Shown here piece after piece: positions 35,523 through 43,899 of a stretch of DNA of 64,000 bases. The translations under genes were made by a program, and so were the position numbers. Position 1 is the first letter of the stretch; the number at the start of each line of letters is the position of its first letter. The notes under the pieces were generated by a model. That model saw only the letters and a program-made list of their open reading frames with translations. It was not told the DNA's origin and did no database searches. This stretch comes from CATQHW01 sp965243545 (lineage in GTDB: Bacteria > Spirochaetota > Spirochaetia > SZUA-6 > Bin103): the NCBI GenBank assembly GCA_965243545.1, contig OZ251573.1, positions 3,038,001 through 3,102,000 of the forward strand. The letters run 5' to 3'.

Positions 35523-36606
35523 GAGCGGCACCATACTACGGACAGGGCGCCGGCGTTCCTTCTGGGACGACCTGCCGCGTCCGTTCTTCCTGCTGGCGCC
35601 GATGGCCAACGCCACCGACACCGCCTTCCGCCGGATCGTGACGGCGTGCAGCCGCCCGCACGCCGTCTACACGGAGTTCGTGTCGGTGGCCGGCCTCTGC
35701 TCGCCGGGGGCGCCGCGGCTGATGGTCGACCTGGAGTTCGCCGCCTGCGAGCGGCCGGTGATCGCGCAGTTCTTCGGATCGGTCCCGGAGCAGTTCCGGC
35801 GCTGCGCGGCGCTGGCCGCCGAGTTGGGGTTCGACGGGGTGGACGTCAACATGGGCTGCCCGGACCGCGCCGTGCTGCGCCAGAAGGCGGGCGCGGCGCT
35901 GATCCGCGATCCCGATCTGGCGGTGGAGATCATCGACGCCGCCCGCGCCGGGGCCGGCGGCCTGCCGGTCTCCGTGAAAACCCGCATCGGCCACGCCGCC
36001 GACACCACGGAGGAGTGGATCGGGCGGCTGTTGACCGCGCGCCCGGCGGCGATCGCCCTGCACGCCCGCACGGTCAAGGAACGGTCCGACGTACCGGCGC
36101 ACTGGGACGCGGTGCGGCGGGCGTGCGACTTGGCTCGCGGCACGGGGGTGCCGATCGCCGGCAACGGCGACGTGCGCTCACTGCCGCACGGCCGCGCGCT
36201 GGCCGCCCGCGCCGGCGCCGACGGGGTCATGATCGGCCGCGGCGTGTTCGGCAACCCGTGGCTGTTCTCCGCCGCCGGCAAGCCGGCCGGCCTGGCCGCG
36301 GCGCTTGAGACCATGCTGGCGCACGCGGTGCTGTACGACCTGCTGTTCGCGGGCCGCAAGAACTTCGTCGACCTGCGGCGCCACTTCAAGGCGTACGTGG
36401 GCGGCTTCGCCGGCGCCAAACGGCTGCGCATGGAGCTGATGGAGACGCGCTCGGTCACCGACGTAGAGCGGACCGTCGCCCCCGTCATCGGCGCCGATTC
36501 GGTGCGCCGGGCGCGCGGCCGGGCGCATGACCTTGCCCGCGGGCCGGAGGGTCTGGACGATGAAGCGCCGGCTCGGTTACCCTCTGACCAACCTCAGACC
36601 GCATAA
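35521..36606 (+). CDS. dus: tRNA-dihydrouridine synthase
   Basis: 361-residue FMN enzyme reducing specific uridines of tRNA. PFFLLAPMANATDTAFRRIV (FMN site at the N-terminus), DVNMGCPDRAVLRQKAGAAL with the catalytic Cys, PVSVKTRIG, ALHARTVKE and MIGRGVFGNPWLF are family signatures. The start ATG at 35521 is opposite and overlaps the lipA start, so there is no room between the coding regions and at least one promoter must lie inside the other gene. The specific subfamily (DusA, B or C) is unclear. Confidence 0.92.
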   Translation: MSGTILRTGRRRSFWDDLPRPFFLLAPMANATDTAFRRIVTACSRPHAVYTEFVSVAGLCSPGAPRLMVDLEFAACERPVIAQFFGSVPEQFRRCAALAAELGFDGVDVNMGCPDRAVLRQKAGAALIRDPDLAVEIIDAARAGAGGLPVSVKTRIGHAADTTEEWIGRLLTARPAAIALHARTVKERSDVPAHWDAVRRACDLARGTGVPIAGNGDVRSLPHGRALAARAGADGVMIGRGVFGNPWLFSAAGKPAGLAAALETMLAHAVLYDLLFAGRKNFVDLRRHFKAYVGGFAGAKRLRMELMETRSVTDVERTVAPVIGADSVRRARGRAHDLARGPEGLDDEAPARLPSDQPQTA

Positions 36607-36618
36607 CAGGAGAGTCAC

Positions 36619-37230
36619 ATGGCCTTCGAGGTCCCGCCTCTGACCTACGCATACGACGCCCTTGAGCCGCACGTCGACGAGCAGACGATGCGCATTCACC
36701 ACGACAAGCACCACGACGCCTACGTCGGCAAGCTGAACGACGCCGTGGCCGGCACCGATCTGGCCGATCGGTCGATCGAATCGATCCTCGCCGACCTCGA
36801 CTCGGTGCCCGAAGCGAAGCGCGCCGCGGTGCGGAACCAGGGCGGCGGCCACGCCAACCACACCCTGTTCTGGACCGTGATCGGCCCCAACGGCGGCGGC
36901 GCCCCCACCGGCGCGTTGGCCGGCGCCATCGACAGCGCCTTCGGCAGTTTCGACGGGTTCAAGGCGGCGTTCACCGACGCGGCCACCACCCGCTTCGGTT
37001 CGGGATGGGCGTGGCTGGTGGTCAAGAGCGGCGGCGGCTTGGCCGTCTGCAGCACCGCCAATCAGGACAGCCCGCTGTCGCAGGGCGACACGCCGATCCT
37101 GGGCATCGACGTCTGGGAGCACGCCTATTACCTGAAGTACCAGAATCGGCGCCCCGACTACATCACCGCGTTCTACAACGTGATCGACTGGGCTGCGGTT
37201 GCCGAGCGCTACGCCGCGGCGACCGGCTGA
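36619..37230 (+). CDS. sod: Fe/Mn superoxide dismutase
   Basis: 203 residues. Metal ligands are recognisable: His in TMRIHHDKHHDAYV, His in GGGHANHTLFW, and Asp and His in GIDVWEHAYYLKYQNRRPDY. GGGAPTGALAGAID and RFGSGWAWLV are typical. NQDSP in the ligand vicinity fits Fe/Mn enzymes; metal choice is undecidable. The start is preceded by AGGAGAG. No signal peptide, so cytoplasmic. trxB overlaps the 3' end, giving an oxidative-stress pair. Confidence 0.95.
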   Translation: MAFEVPPLTYAYDALEPHVDEQTMRIHHDKHHDAYVGKLNDAVAGTDLADRSIESILADLDSVPEAKRAAVRNQGGGHANHTLFWTVIGPNGGGAPTGALAGAIDSAFGSFDGFKAAFTDAATTRFGSGWAWLVVKSGGGLAVCSTANQDSPLSQGDTPILGIDVWEHAYYLKYQNRRPDYITAFYNVIDWAAVAERYAAATG

Positions 37231-38233
37231 GGCGACCCTGAGCCCTGCCGACGGAACCTCGGCCGACGGCGCCTCGGCAGCCGGCGATGAACGCACGGAA
37301 AACGTCGTCATCGTCGGCTCCGGGCCGGCCGGGCACACGGCGGCGATCTACGCCGGCCGCGCCCTGCTGGAGCCGGTGCTGTACGAAGGGTTCATGGCCG
37401 GCGGCGTGGCGGCCGGCGGCCAGCTCACCACCACCACCGACGTCGAGAACTACCCCGGTTTCCCGACCGGCGTCGGCGGCATCGAGCTGACCGAGCTCTA
37501 CCGCCAACAGTCGCTCAACTGCGGCGCCCGCATCGAAACGCTCACCGTCGACCGCGTCGATCTGCGCGAACGCCCGTTCACCGTGGCCGCCGGGGACCGG
37601 CGCGTGCGGGCGCGCACGCTCATCATCGCCACCGGCGCCATCGCCAAGCGGCTGGAGGTACCCGGCGCGGACCGGCTGTGGCAGAAGGGAATCTCCGCGT
37701 GCGCGGTCTGTGACGGCGCGCTGCCGGTGTTCCGCAACAAGCCGCTGGCGGTGATCGGCGGCGGCGACACCGCCTGCGAGGAGTCGCTGTTCCTGACCCG
37801 GTACGGATCGTCGGTGACCATGCTGGTGCGCCGCGACGTGCTGCGCGCGTCCAAGACCATGCAGCAGCGGGTGCTGGCCAACGACAAGATCACCATCGCC
37901 TGGCGAACCGAGCTGGTCGAGGTGCTCGGCGAGCAGCTGGTCGGCGGCCTGCGCGTGCGCGACAACGCCGCCGGCCGGGAGCGGCAGATGGAGGCCGGCG
38001 GCCTGTTCTTCGCCATCGGTCACCAGCCCAACACCGCGTTCCTGGACGGCCAGCTCGACACCGACGACGCCGGCTACGTCCGCACCGCCGCCGACAGCAC
38101 CGCGACCAACGTGCCCGGCGTCTTCGCGTGCGGCGACGTCCAGGACAAGATCTACCGCCAAGCGGTCACCGCCGCCGGCACCGGCTGCATGGCCGCCCTG
38201 GAAGCCGAGCGCTTCCTGGACCAACACGGATAA
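37199..38233 (+). CDS. trxB: Thioredoxin reductase
   Basis: NADPH-dependent flavoenzyme reducing thioredoxin. FAD motif VVIVGSGPAGHTAAIYAGRA, then GGQLTTTTDVENYPGF, the redox-active CAVCDGAL (CxxC), the NADPH loop VIGGGDTACEESLFL, and the terminal FACGDVQDKIYRQAVTAAGTG, as in the low-molecular-weight bacterial type. The first about 35 residues before VVIVGS are a non-conserved acidic/Ser-Ala stretch; the start is uncertain, with TTG at 37199 overlapping sod by 32 bases. The redox partner thioredoxin is not in the window. Confidence 0.93.
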   Translation: MPSATPRRPAEATLSPADGTSADGASAAGDERTENVVIVGSGPAGHTAAIYAGRALLEPVLYEGFMAGGVAAGGQLTTTTDVENYPGFPTGVGGIELTELYRQQSLNCGARIETLTVDRVDLRERPFTVAAGDRRVRARTLIIATGAIAKRLEVPGADRLWQKGISACAVCDGALPVFRNKPLAVIGGGDTACEESLFLTRYGSSVTMLVRRDVLRASKTMQQRVLANDKITIAWRTELVEVLGEQLVGGLRVRDNAAGRERQMEAGGLFFAIGHQPNTAFLDGQLDTDDAGYVRTAADSTATNVPGVFACGDVQDKIYRQAVTAAGTGCMAALEAERFLDQHG

Positions 38234-38258
38234 CGCTTGGCGCGCCGGTGTTCCGAAC

Positions 38259-39014
38259 GTGACTGAGGGGAAGCGTTACAAGAACCCACCGATAGAGGAA
38301 GCGCTTTGCGAGTTCCGATTCAAGCCGAGTCGCGAGTGGGACCTCACCATCCCTGGCAAGCTCCAGACCGAGTTGGGGCAGGAATATACCGGGCGGACCA
38401 GGCAGCAAACGGTCTTTGAATTGGGGTTGGAAGCGCAGGAAGGACAGCGTTCCAACTTTCGATACGGACAACTGGCAAAAATCCATCTGTTATCAAAGGA
38501 TGAGACGCGATCGGTCGGGGTGGGACCCGACGTGCTCAGCATCCACATGCTGCGTCCGTATCAATCCGCCAAACATCCCGGACCTACCGGATGGGACGAG
38601 TTCCGCACACGGATCGCAGCCGCGCTCGATGCCTATTGGAAGGTGTCGGCGCCCGTGGGTGTCAGCCGGATCAGCATGCGGTACATCAACAAGATCGTTG
38701 TCCCCCAGAAGGCGGCGAGCGCCGAGAACTATCTTCGAAGCGCATTACCCAGAGTCGACGGACTGCCCGATCGTATGAGCAACTTCGTAAGCCGCGTCGA
38801 GTACTCCGACGACGACCGCCGCCTTGTCTTGTCTCAGGGATCGATCGATGCGCCACCCGGCTTCCTTCTCGATCTCGACGTCATATGGGAGCATACCGAT
38901 CCGGTTTCTCGAGACGCGGCCTTGACAAAAGTGGATGACTTGCGTGCCCAGGAACGAGTCGCATTCGAAGCCGTGATTACCGATGCCTCAAGGCGGCTCT
39001 TCGATGCAGATTGA
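38259..39014 (+). CDS. TIGR04255-family-like protein (cassette gene 1)
   Basis: 251 residues from a GTG. KRYKNPPIEEALCEFRFKPS at the start, later GVSRISMRYINKI and the final ERVAFEAVITDASRRLFDAD, are the hallmarks of a widespread uncharacterised family (TIGR04255), usually about 250 residues. No enzyme motif is visible. It heads a cassette of three overlapping genes (38259-40213) whose base composition is more AT-rich than trxB before it and the gene after it, so it is probably acquired. Family members are often found in accessory regions with unrelated partners; function is unknown. Confidence 0.75.
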   Translation: MTEGKRYKNPPIEEALCEFRFKPSREWDLTIPGKLQTELGQEYTGRTRQQTVFELGLEAQEGQRSNFRYGQLAKIHLLSKDETRSVGVGPDVLSIHMLRPYQSAKHPGPTGWDEFRTRIAAALDAYWKVSAPVGVSRISMRYINKIVVPQKAASAENYLRSALPRVDGLPDRMSNFVSRVEYSDDDRRLVLSQGSIDAPPGFLLDLDVIWEHTDPVSRDAALTKVDDLRAQERVAFEAVITDASRRLFDAD

Positions 39015-39738
39015 CGTACCCACCCGTGCGCCTCCGATGGCGTCGACTTCCTTTGTCAGTCCACTCGATCCGAAGGAATGGCCGGGCGCTTCCTGGGGCA
39101 CTCCTTGCCGGCCTGCCCCAGGAAGCCCATCGCTCGTGATTTCTCGCGACGCCGCATCCTTGTATCATCGGACGGTCGAGGCTGCTCGGCGTCTCTATGA
39201 AACGACTGCCGTAGTTTCGGTGTCCACGCCTCTAAAAGAAAACGTGTTTACGCTTCTAGACATAGATTGGTTTGCTACATCAGTACCATCGTCGACGATT
39301 GCAAGGCTTGAACGAGGGCGGCTTGAAGCGTTGCTCCGAAGCGCATTCGAAACAGACGCTCTCGAAAATGGCGTCGATCATCCGGCTGAATCGGTCCTCA
39401 CAGACGCGCTTTCTACGCCGACTGCTGGCGTACTTGATTCGATAAGGCAGTATACTCTGGATGCCACCGACCCAGCCTTTGCCGCTTCCACACTACGCTG
39501 CCTCGGCCGCCTGACGAGCCCGGGCACACACACATGGAGGACCCGCCTGATCCAGGATGCACTACGTCTGGATGTGGTGGAGATCAGAGACGCGGCGGCC
39601 CAGGCGGTCGATTCGTGGGCGGATCGGAGTCTGGCCCCGATGCTAGCAGCGCATCGAGAACCAACGCAATGGCTACGTAACTACATTCAAGATGTCATAG
39701 ATGATCTACGGACGTCATCTGGTGTTTCTGGTTCGTAA
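39004..39738 (+). CDS. Unknown protein, cassette gene 2
   Basis: About 244 residues from the ATG at 39004, overlapping the end of gene 1 by 11 bases (an ATG at 38983 is the alternative). The C-terminal half contains helical pairs such as STLRCLGRLTSPGTHTWRTR and DAAAQAVDSWADRSLAPML, which look HEAT-like. No catalytic or membrane features were seen. It overlaps gene 3 by 38 bases. The family is not recognised; translational coupling suggests it works with genes 1 and 3. Confidence 0.6.
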   Translation: MQIDVPTRAPPMASTSFVSPLDPKEWPGASWGTPCRPAPGSPSLVISRDAASLYHRTVEAARRLYETTAVVSVSTPLKENVFTLLDIDWFATSVPSSTIARLERGRLEALLRSAFETDALENGVDHPAESVLTDALSTPTAGVLDSIRQYTLDATDPAFAASTLRCLGRLTSPGTHTWRTRLIQDALRLDVVEIRDAAAQAVDSWADRSLAPMLAAHREPTQWLRNYIQDVIDDLRTSSGVSGS

Positions 39739-40213
39739 GATTACTCGCGCCAAGTGGCACTCTCGCCTCGGCCTCGGCGCGATACCAGCTGATGCCGTGA
39801 ATGCGGATCTGCGTACCACCAACAACACATTGTCGTTCTGGCAGTGCGGAGATGGAACGAATGACGAGATCAATGAAGCGGTGCTCGCCCTTGCGGCCGG
39901 AGGTCAAAGGATCGACAACATCGACATCGTGTGGATGTCTGACCGCGACCTGCGTGCGGACGGTCATAGCCTACGTTGTACTGCCGGACGCACGCCCGTC
40001 GCCGAGATGCTCGATCGACACGTCGATCTCTGTTTTCTCGACTACGCCCGGCTTGGCAAAGTGGCCGGTCGCGTCATGTCCGCTATCGAACAGGGTCGTC
40101 ATCGTCGGCTCACAAAGAAGCGTGTTACGGCGATCATTGCGGAAGCCATTCAACGAGGGCGGCTCGATCCGTCGGACCTGCAAGACAACGTTCGGAAAGC
40201 CGTGAAAGCATGA
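39701..40213 (+). CDS. Unknown protein, cassette gene 3
   Basis: 170 residues from the ATG at 39701. The first half (VFLVRKITRAKWHSRLGL, ADLRTTNNTLSFWQCGD) is strand-rich, and DIVWMSDRDLRADGHSLRCT is a Trp/Asp-rich turn. The second half is helical and basic (RVMSAIEQGRHRRLTKKRVT, AIIAEAIQRGRLDPSDLQDN). No recognised domain. The basic helices could contact nucleic acid, but that is a guess. The next gene begins 14 bases later with high-GC codon use, marking the cassette's right edge. Confidence 0.55.
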   Translation: MIYGRHLVFLVRKITRAKWHSRLGLGAIPADAVNADLRTTNNTLSFWQCGDGTNDEINEAVLALAAGGQRIDNIDIVWMSDRDLRADGHSLRCTAGRTPVAEMLDRHVDLCFLDYARLGKVAGRVMSAIEQGRHRRLTKKRVTAIIAEAIQRGRLDPSDLQDNVRKAVKA

Positions 40214-40227
40214 TGAGGAGGACAGAC

Positions 40228-40803
40228 ATGCCGATGGAGATCGTTCGCGGAACGCTGGCGTGGAGCGGTGAGCACTGGATCTGCATGTTGCGGGAGCCGG
40301 GTTCGGAGAACACGGCCGTGGTGAGCCATTACCACCTGCGCCATTCGCCGGCCGGGCCCGGCAACGTGGCGGTGATCCACGTGCCGGGAGCGGCCGGCGT
40401 GCGCGTGCTGGCCACCGACAACGAACCGGTCGCCGCGTTCGCCAAGGAGCGATTTTTCGCCGCGCGGGCCGATTACCTGCACGGCGACCTGCCGGTGCGG
40501 CCCGCTACCTTCGCCCGCATCGGCGAGGGCCAGCCGGGGACCGGCTGGCGCTACCGGTTCGACGGCGCTGAGATGGCGGCGCGCTGGTTCGTGCGGGAGC
40601 CGCCGGTCATCGCGCACGGCAACCCGCGGCCGGGCGACTGGTGCTTCACGGTGCTGTTCTTCGCGGAAGAGGCGGATCTCAGCCTGAACGGCGCCCGCGT
40701 ACCGGGCGCCCCGTTCACCCGCGAGATCTGGCGGCCCACCATCGGCGGCGACCGCAGCTCCTGCGTGTACGCGCTGGCAGAGACCTTCCTGGAACCCGAG
40801 TAG
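40228..40803 (+). CDS. Hypothetical protein
   Basis: 191 residues from the ATG at 40228, preceded by GAGGAGG. It begins IVRGTLAWSGEHWICMLREP and reads as a compact strand-rich protein with several Trp residues (ARWFVREPPVIAHGNPRPGD, WCFTVLFF). No known motif. Codon use matches the high-GC backbone. Its last 253 bases overlap, tail to tail, the extended 3' end of the methyltransferase gene on the other strand; I regard this gene as the genuine coding strand there. Confidence 0.6.
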   Translation: MPMEIVRGTLAWSGEHWICMLREPGSENTAVVSHYHLRHSPAGPGNVAVIHVPGAAGVRVLATDNEPVAAFAKERFFAARADYLHGDLPVRPATFARIGEGQPGTGWRYRFDGAEMAARWFVREPPVIAHGNPRPGDWCFTVLFFAEEADLSLNGARVPGAPFTREIWRPTIGGDRSSCVYALAETFLEPE

Positions 40804-41762
40804 GGCGCCGCCGCCGCGCCGTTGATCGGCAGCTCCGCCAGCAGCGGCATGGCTCGGGACGCCATCTCGAAATAGCGATGGTCCCGTTCGACGCCCACGG
40901 ACGCATAGCCGACCGCCTGCGCCGCCGCTAGCGTCGAACCGGCGCCGGCGAAGGGATCGGCCACCACGCCCTCGCCGAGCGGCAGTACGCTCCGCACCAG
41001 CTGGCGGAGAAACGCCTGCGGCTTCAGACTGGGATGGGGAGCGATCGACCGCTCCTTCGCGCCGGTCGGGGCCGAGCCGATGACGTCGCCGAACGGCGAC
41101 CGGTCCGACCGCCGGCGAAATCCGCCGGTGCGCCACTTCCGCAGGTTGTCCTGCACCCGGCCTTCGACCGGTTTGCGGAACAGGACCCACGGTTCCCACT
41201 TCGATCTCGGCAGCACGCTTACGCCGCTGAACTCCTGGTGGGCGCCCTTGGGCCGGTCGCCGCCGCGCATGGTCATGACCAGCCGGATGATCTCTCCCCG
41301 CCGCTGCAGACCGCCGTCCGCCGGGGCAGCGGACACGATGTGCGACAACAACGGATTGGAGGCGACCACGACGTTCGCTCCCGGCACCAGCTTCGGGAGC
41401 AGGAGCCGCGCCCAGACGAAGAAATACTCGTAGAGGTCCTTTCTCTGCGAGTCGTTCAGCGTCGTGAATCGCGGCAGCGGCGACCGCACGTGACCGTCGA
41501 ACGACGGCGGCAATCTCCACACGCCGCCCCGGCCGTTTCGCAGCTTCGACTGCTCCTTCGGCGTGTACTCCTGCAGCCCGTACGGCGGGTCGGTGACCAC
41601 CGCCTGGATCGAATCGTCCGCGCGGTCCTCCAGCCAGTCGAAGCAGTCGCCGTGGACCAGCGTAGCCGCGCCGTAACGGTACGGTTCCCGCCACCGCGAA
41701 ACCCCGTTCAGCGGGCGTTGGACGCCGTTCGCCGAGATCGCGCACGGCCGGCGCTCACTCAT
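40551..41762 (-). CDS. Orphan DNA methyltransferase (beta-class motif order)
   Basis: 403 residues from the ATG at 41762. Catalytic motif IV, TDPPYGLQ, comes first (57-64) and SAM motif I, DPFAGAGS, later (269-276), with HPSLKPQAFLRQLV just before it, the order of beta-class N4-cytosine/N6-adenine enzymes. Homology-like sequence ends near residue 320; the remaining about 84 residues are antisense to the gene at 40228-40803 and look non-conserved (basic, Ser/Pro-rich). No nuclease gene is adjacent, so it is probably a solitary methyltransferase. The stop may have moved by mutation. Confidence 0.82.
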   Translation of the reverse strand: MSERRPCAISANGVQRPLNGVSRWREPYRYGAATLVHGDCFDWLEDRADDSIQAVVTDPPYGLQEYTPKEQSKLRNGRGGVWRLPPSFDGHVRSPLPRFTTLNDSQRKDLYEYFFVWARLLLPKLVPGANVVVASNPLLSHIVSAAPADGGLQRRGEIIRLVMTMRGGDRPKGAHQEFSGVSVLPRSKWEPWVLFRKPVEGRVQDNLRKWRTGGFRRRSDRSPFGDVIGSAPTGAKERSIAPHPSLKPQAFLRQLVRSVLPLGEGVVADPFAGAGSTLAAAQAVGYASVGVERDHRYFEMASRAMPLLAELPINGAAAAPYSGSRKVSASAYTQELRSPPMVGRQISRVNGAPGTRAPFRLRSASSAKNSTVKHQSPGRGLPCAMTGGSRTNQRAAISAPSNR

Positions 41763-41796
41763 CCCGGACAAGGTTAGGCCGGCCGGCCGCCGCCGT

Positions 41797-42870
41797 TCAA
41801 GGATTGCCCGGCGCCGGCCGCGGCTCGGCGAAGGCTTCCGCCACGAAGCTCCACACCCGTTCCTTGTAGTAGCGGTGCCCGCCGTCGCCGACGTAGAGCT
41901 GGCACCGGCCGGCGGCGGAGGCGGCCCGGTAGATGTCGGCGAGCCGCGCGAAGGCGGATCGGGTGTGCGCGATCGGAAAGATCGGGTCGTCGCGGCCGGC
42001 GACCGCCAGGAAGTGGCGGGGGGCGATGAGGCCGGCGACGTCGTGCATCTCGCCCAGGCGCAGGATGCCCGGCACGTAGTTGCAGTCGCAGTGGCGGATC
42101 GATCCGATGCTGCCGGCGAAGGTGTTGAAGTAGCAGCCGGGGACCGCAACGGCGATGCGCGTGTCGCAGGCGGCGGCGAACAGCGACACCGTGCCGCCGC
42201 CGGAGTTGCCGGTGATGGCGATGCGGTCACCGTCGGCGCCCTGGTGCGCGATGGCCCAGTCGATCAGCCGCGACGCGTCCCACACGCGGTCGCCGATCGG
42301 CGTGCGCCCGACCAGCAGGTCGTGCATGAGCTGCAGCCGGCAGGAGGAGACGGCGCCCCGCTCCGCGTCCGCCGGCGACCGGGTCTGGCCGAAGGCGCGC
42401 GCGGTCGGCGCGATCACCAGGTATCCCTGCTCGACCGCCTGCACCGCTATGTCGCGCTCGCCTTCGCGGATGTGCTCCCGTTCCCGGGGGCTGTGATACA
42501 GCCCGACGTAGACGTGCGGATGGCCGTGGCCGTGCGGGGTGAGCACCAGCGGCAGCCGCCCGGCCGCCGCCTTGGGCCGCAACAGGTAACACGGCAACGG
42601 CGCCGTCGGTTCGGTGCGCACCAGCCACGACTCCCGCGTATACGATCCCAGGTCCTCGGCGGCGATCAGCTCCCCGGCCGGGACGAAGCCGGCCAGGTCG
42701 CGCTCGACGTTCGTCAGTCCCAGAGCGTCGCGCAACCGCTCCCGGAACGGGGGTTGCCACCGCCGCACGTCGGCCTCCGTCCGGCCGCGGAAGCGAAACT
42801 CCCCGTCGCAGGCGCGCATGAGCGTTCCGAAGTGATCATCGAAGTCGAACCGTCCGGTTCCGTCTGCCAT
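41797..42870 (-). CDS. Alpha/beta hydrolase, acetyl-esterase-like
   Basis: A 357-residue alpha/beta hydrolase without a signal peptide. Strand-turn LPLVLTPHGHGHPHVYVGLY is the oxyanion region, the nucleophile Ser is in ITGNSGGGTVSLFA (GxSxG), the acid Asp in VAGRDDPIFPI and the His in GDGGHRYYKE. The about 100-residue N-terminal part resembles acetyl xylan esterase-like or dienelactone-like hydrolases of unknown substrate. It is divergent from the MDR gene, with 35 bases between. Confidence 0.82.
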   Translation of the reverse strand: MADGTGRFDFDDHFGTLMRACDGEFRFRGRTEADVRRWQPPFRERLRDALGLTNVERDLAGFVPAGELIAAEDLGSYTRESWLVRTEPTAPLPCYLLRPKAAAGRLPLVLTPHGHGHPHVYVGLYHSPREREHIREGERDIAVQAVEQGYLVIAPTARAFGQTRSPADAERGAVSSCRLQLMHDLLVGRTPIGDRVWDASRLIDWAIAHQGADGDRIAITGNSGGGTVSLFAAACDTRIAVAVPGCYFNTFAGSIGSIRHCDCNYVPGILRLGEMHDVAGLIAPRHFLAVAGRDDPIFPIAHTRSAFARLADIYRAASAAGRCQLYVGDGGHRYYKERVWSFVAEAFAEPRPAPGNP

Positions 42871-42905
42871 GCTATGACTATCGCAGACGTGAGGAGGCGA
42901 GCGCG

Positions 42906-43886
42906 ATGGCGGCGATGATGTGGCGGGCGGCGAAGGGCGAGGGCGTAGGCAACGTCTTCCTGGAACAGGTACCGGTTCCCGAACCGGGACCGGAGGAGGT
43001 GCTGACGCGCACGCGCGTCAGTCTGATCAGCCGCGGCTCGGAGTTGTGGCGGCGGTACGCGATGGAGGGGCCGGTGAGCCCCGACAGGATGGGGTATTCC
43101 ACCACCGGCGCCGTGGCGGCGGCCGGCGAGCGGGTCACCGGCTTCGCTCCCGGCGATCCGGTCGTGGCCGGCGCGCCGCACGCCGAGTACTCCCTGCGCT
43201 CGGCCGCCGCCGGTGCGCCGCAGCCCGGCCTGTACCCGCTGCATCCGGCGGTCTCATTCGAGCAGGGGACGTTCCACCCGCTCGCCACCAGCAGCGCGGG
43301 GTGGGCGCAGGCGCTCCGCATCACGCCCGACGACCGGGTCGCCGTGCTGGGCCAGGGCCTGGTGGGCAATCTGGTCATGCAGTTCGCCAAGCGCTACCGG
43401 CCGGCCGAGCTGATGGCCGTGGACGCGCTCGAGCTGCGTTGCCGGATCGCCCGCGAAGTCGGCGCGCCGCACGTCGTGCACGCCGGCGCCGAGGATCCGG
43501 TGGCGGCGGTGCGGCGCCTGACCGGCGGCGAGGGCGCCACCATCGTGGTCGATTGCGTCGGCGGGCCGGCCGGCATCGACTCGTTCCGGCAGGCGCAGCG
43601 GATGCTCGCCGCCGGGGGCCTGATCCAGGTGAACGCCAAGTACCAGAACGCGCCTCTGCCGCTCGACGTCGACGACTTCCAGGGCAAGCGCGTACTGGTG
43701 AGTTACCCCCCCACCGCCGACCGGGCATGGATGGCCCGCACCGCCATGCAGGCCATGGCGTCCGGCGAGGTGCGGGTGCAACCGCTGATCACCCACCCCT
43801 TCGACGGCAGGGACCTCAAGGCCGGGTACGACCTGCTCTACGAGCACCCGGAGCACGCGCTGGGGGTCCTGTTCCTCTGGCAGTGA
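42906..43886 (+). CDS. Medium-chain dehydrogenase/reductase, zinc-ligand-poor
   Basis: 326 residues. GroES-like N-terminal domain (EVLTRTRVSLISRGSELWRR, DRMGYSTTGAVAAAGERVTG-FAPGD) and Rossmann domain with VAVLGQGLVGNLVMQFAKR and IVVDCVGGPAGID. The usual structural and catalytic zinc cysteines are not found, so it resembles zinc-independent MDR proteins acting on sugars or cyclitols. Substrate unknown. It faces the NHLP export cassette tail to tail, with a perfect 12-bp palindrome TGACCGCGGTCA at 43891-43902 across the boundary. Confidence 0.8.
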   Translation: MAAMMWRAAKGEGVGNVFLEQVPVPEPGPEEVLTRTRVSLISRGSELWRRYAMEGPVSPDRMGYSTTGAVAAAGERVTGFAPGDPVVAGAPHAEYSLRSAAAGAPQPGLYPLHPAVSFEQGTFHPLATSSAGWAQALRITPDDRVAVLGQGLVGNLVMQFAKRYRPAELMAVDALELRCRIAREVGAPHVVHAGAEDPVAAVRRLTGGEGATIVVDCVGGPAGIDSFRQAQRMLAAGGLIQVNAKYQNAPLPLDVDDFQGKRVLVSYPPTADRAWMARTAMQAMASGEVRVQPLITHPFDGRDLKAGYDLLYEHPEHALGVLFLWQ

Positions 43887-43899
43887 CCGGTGACCGCGG

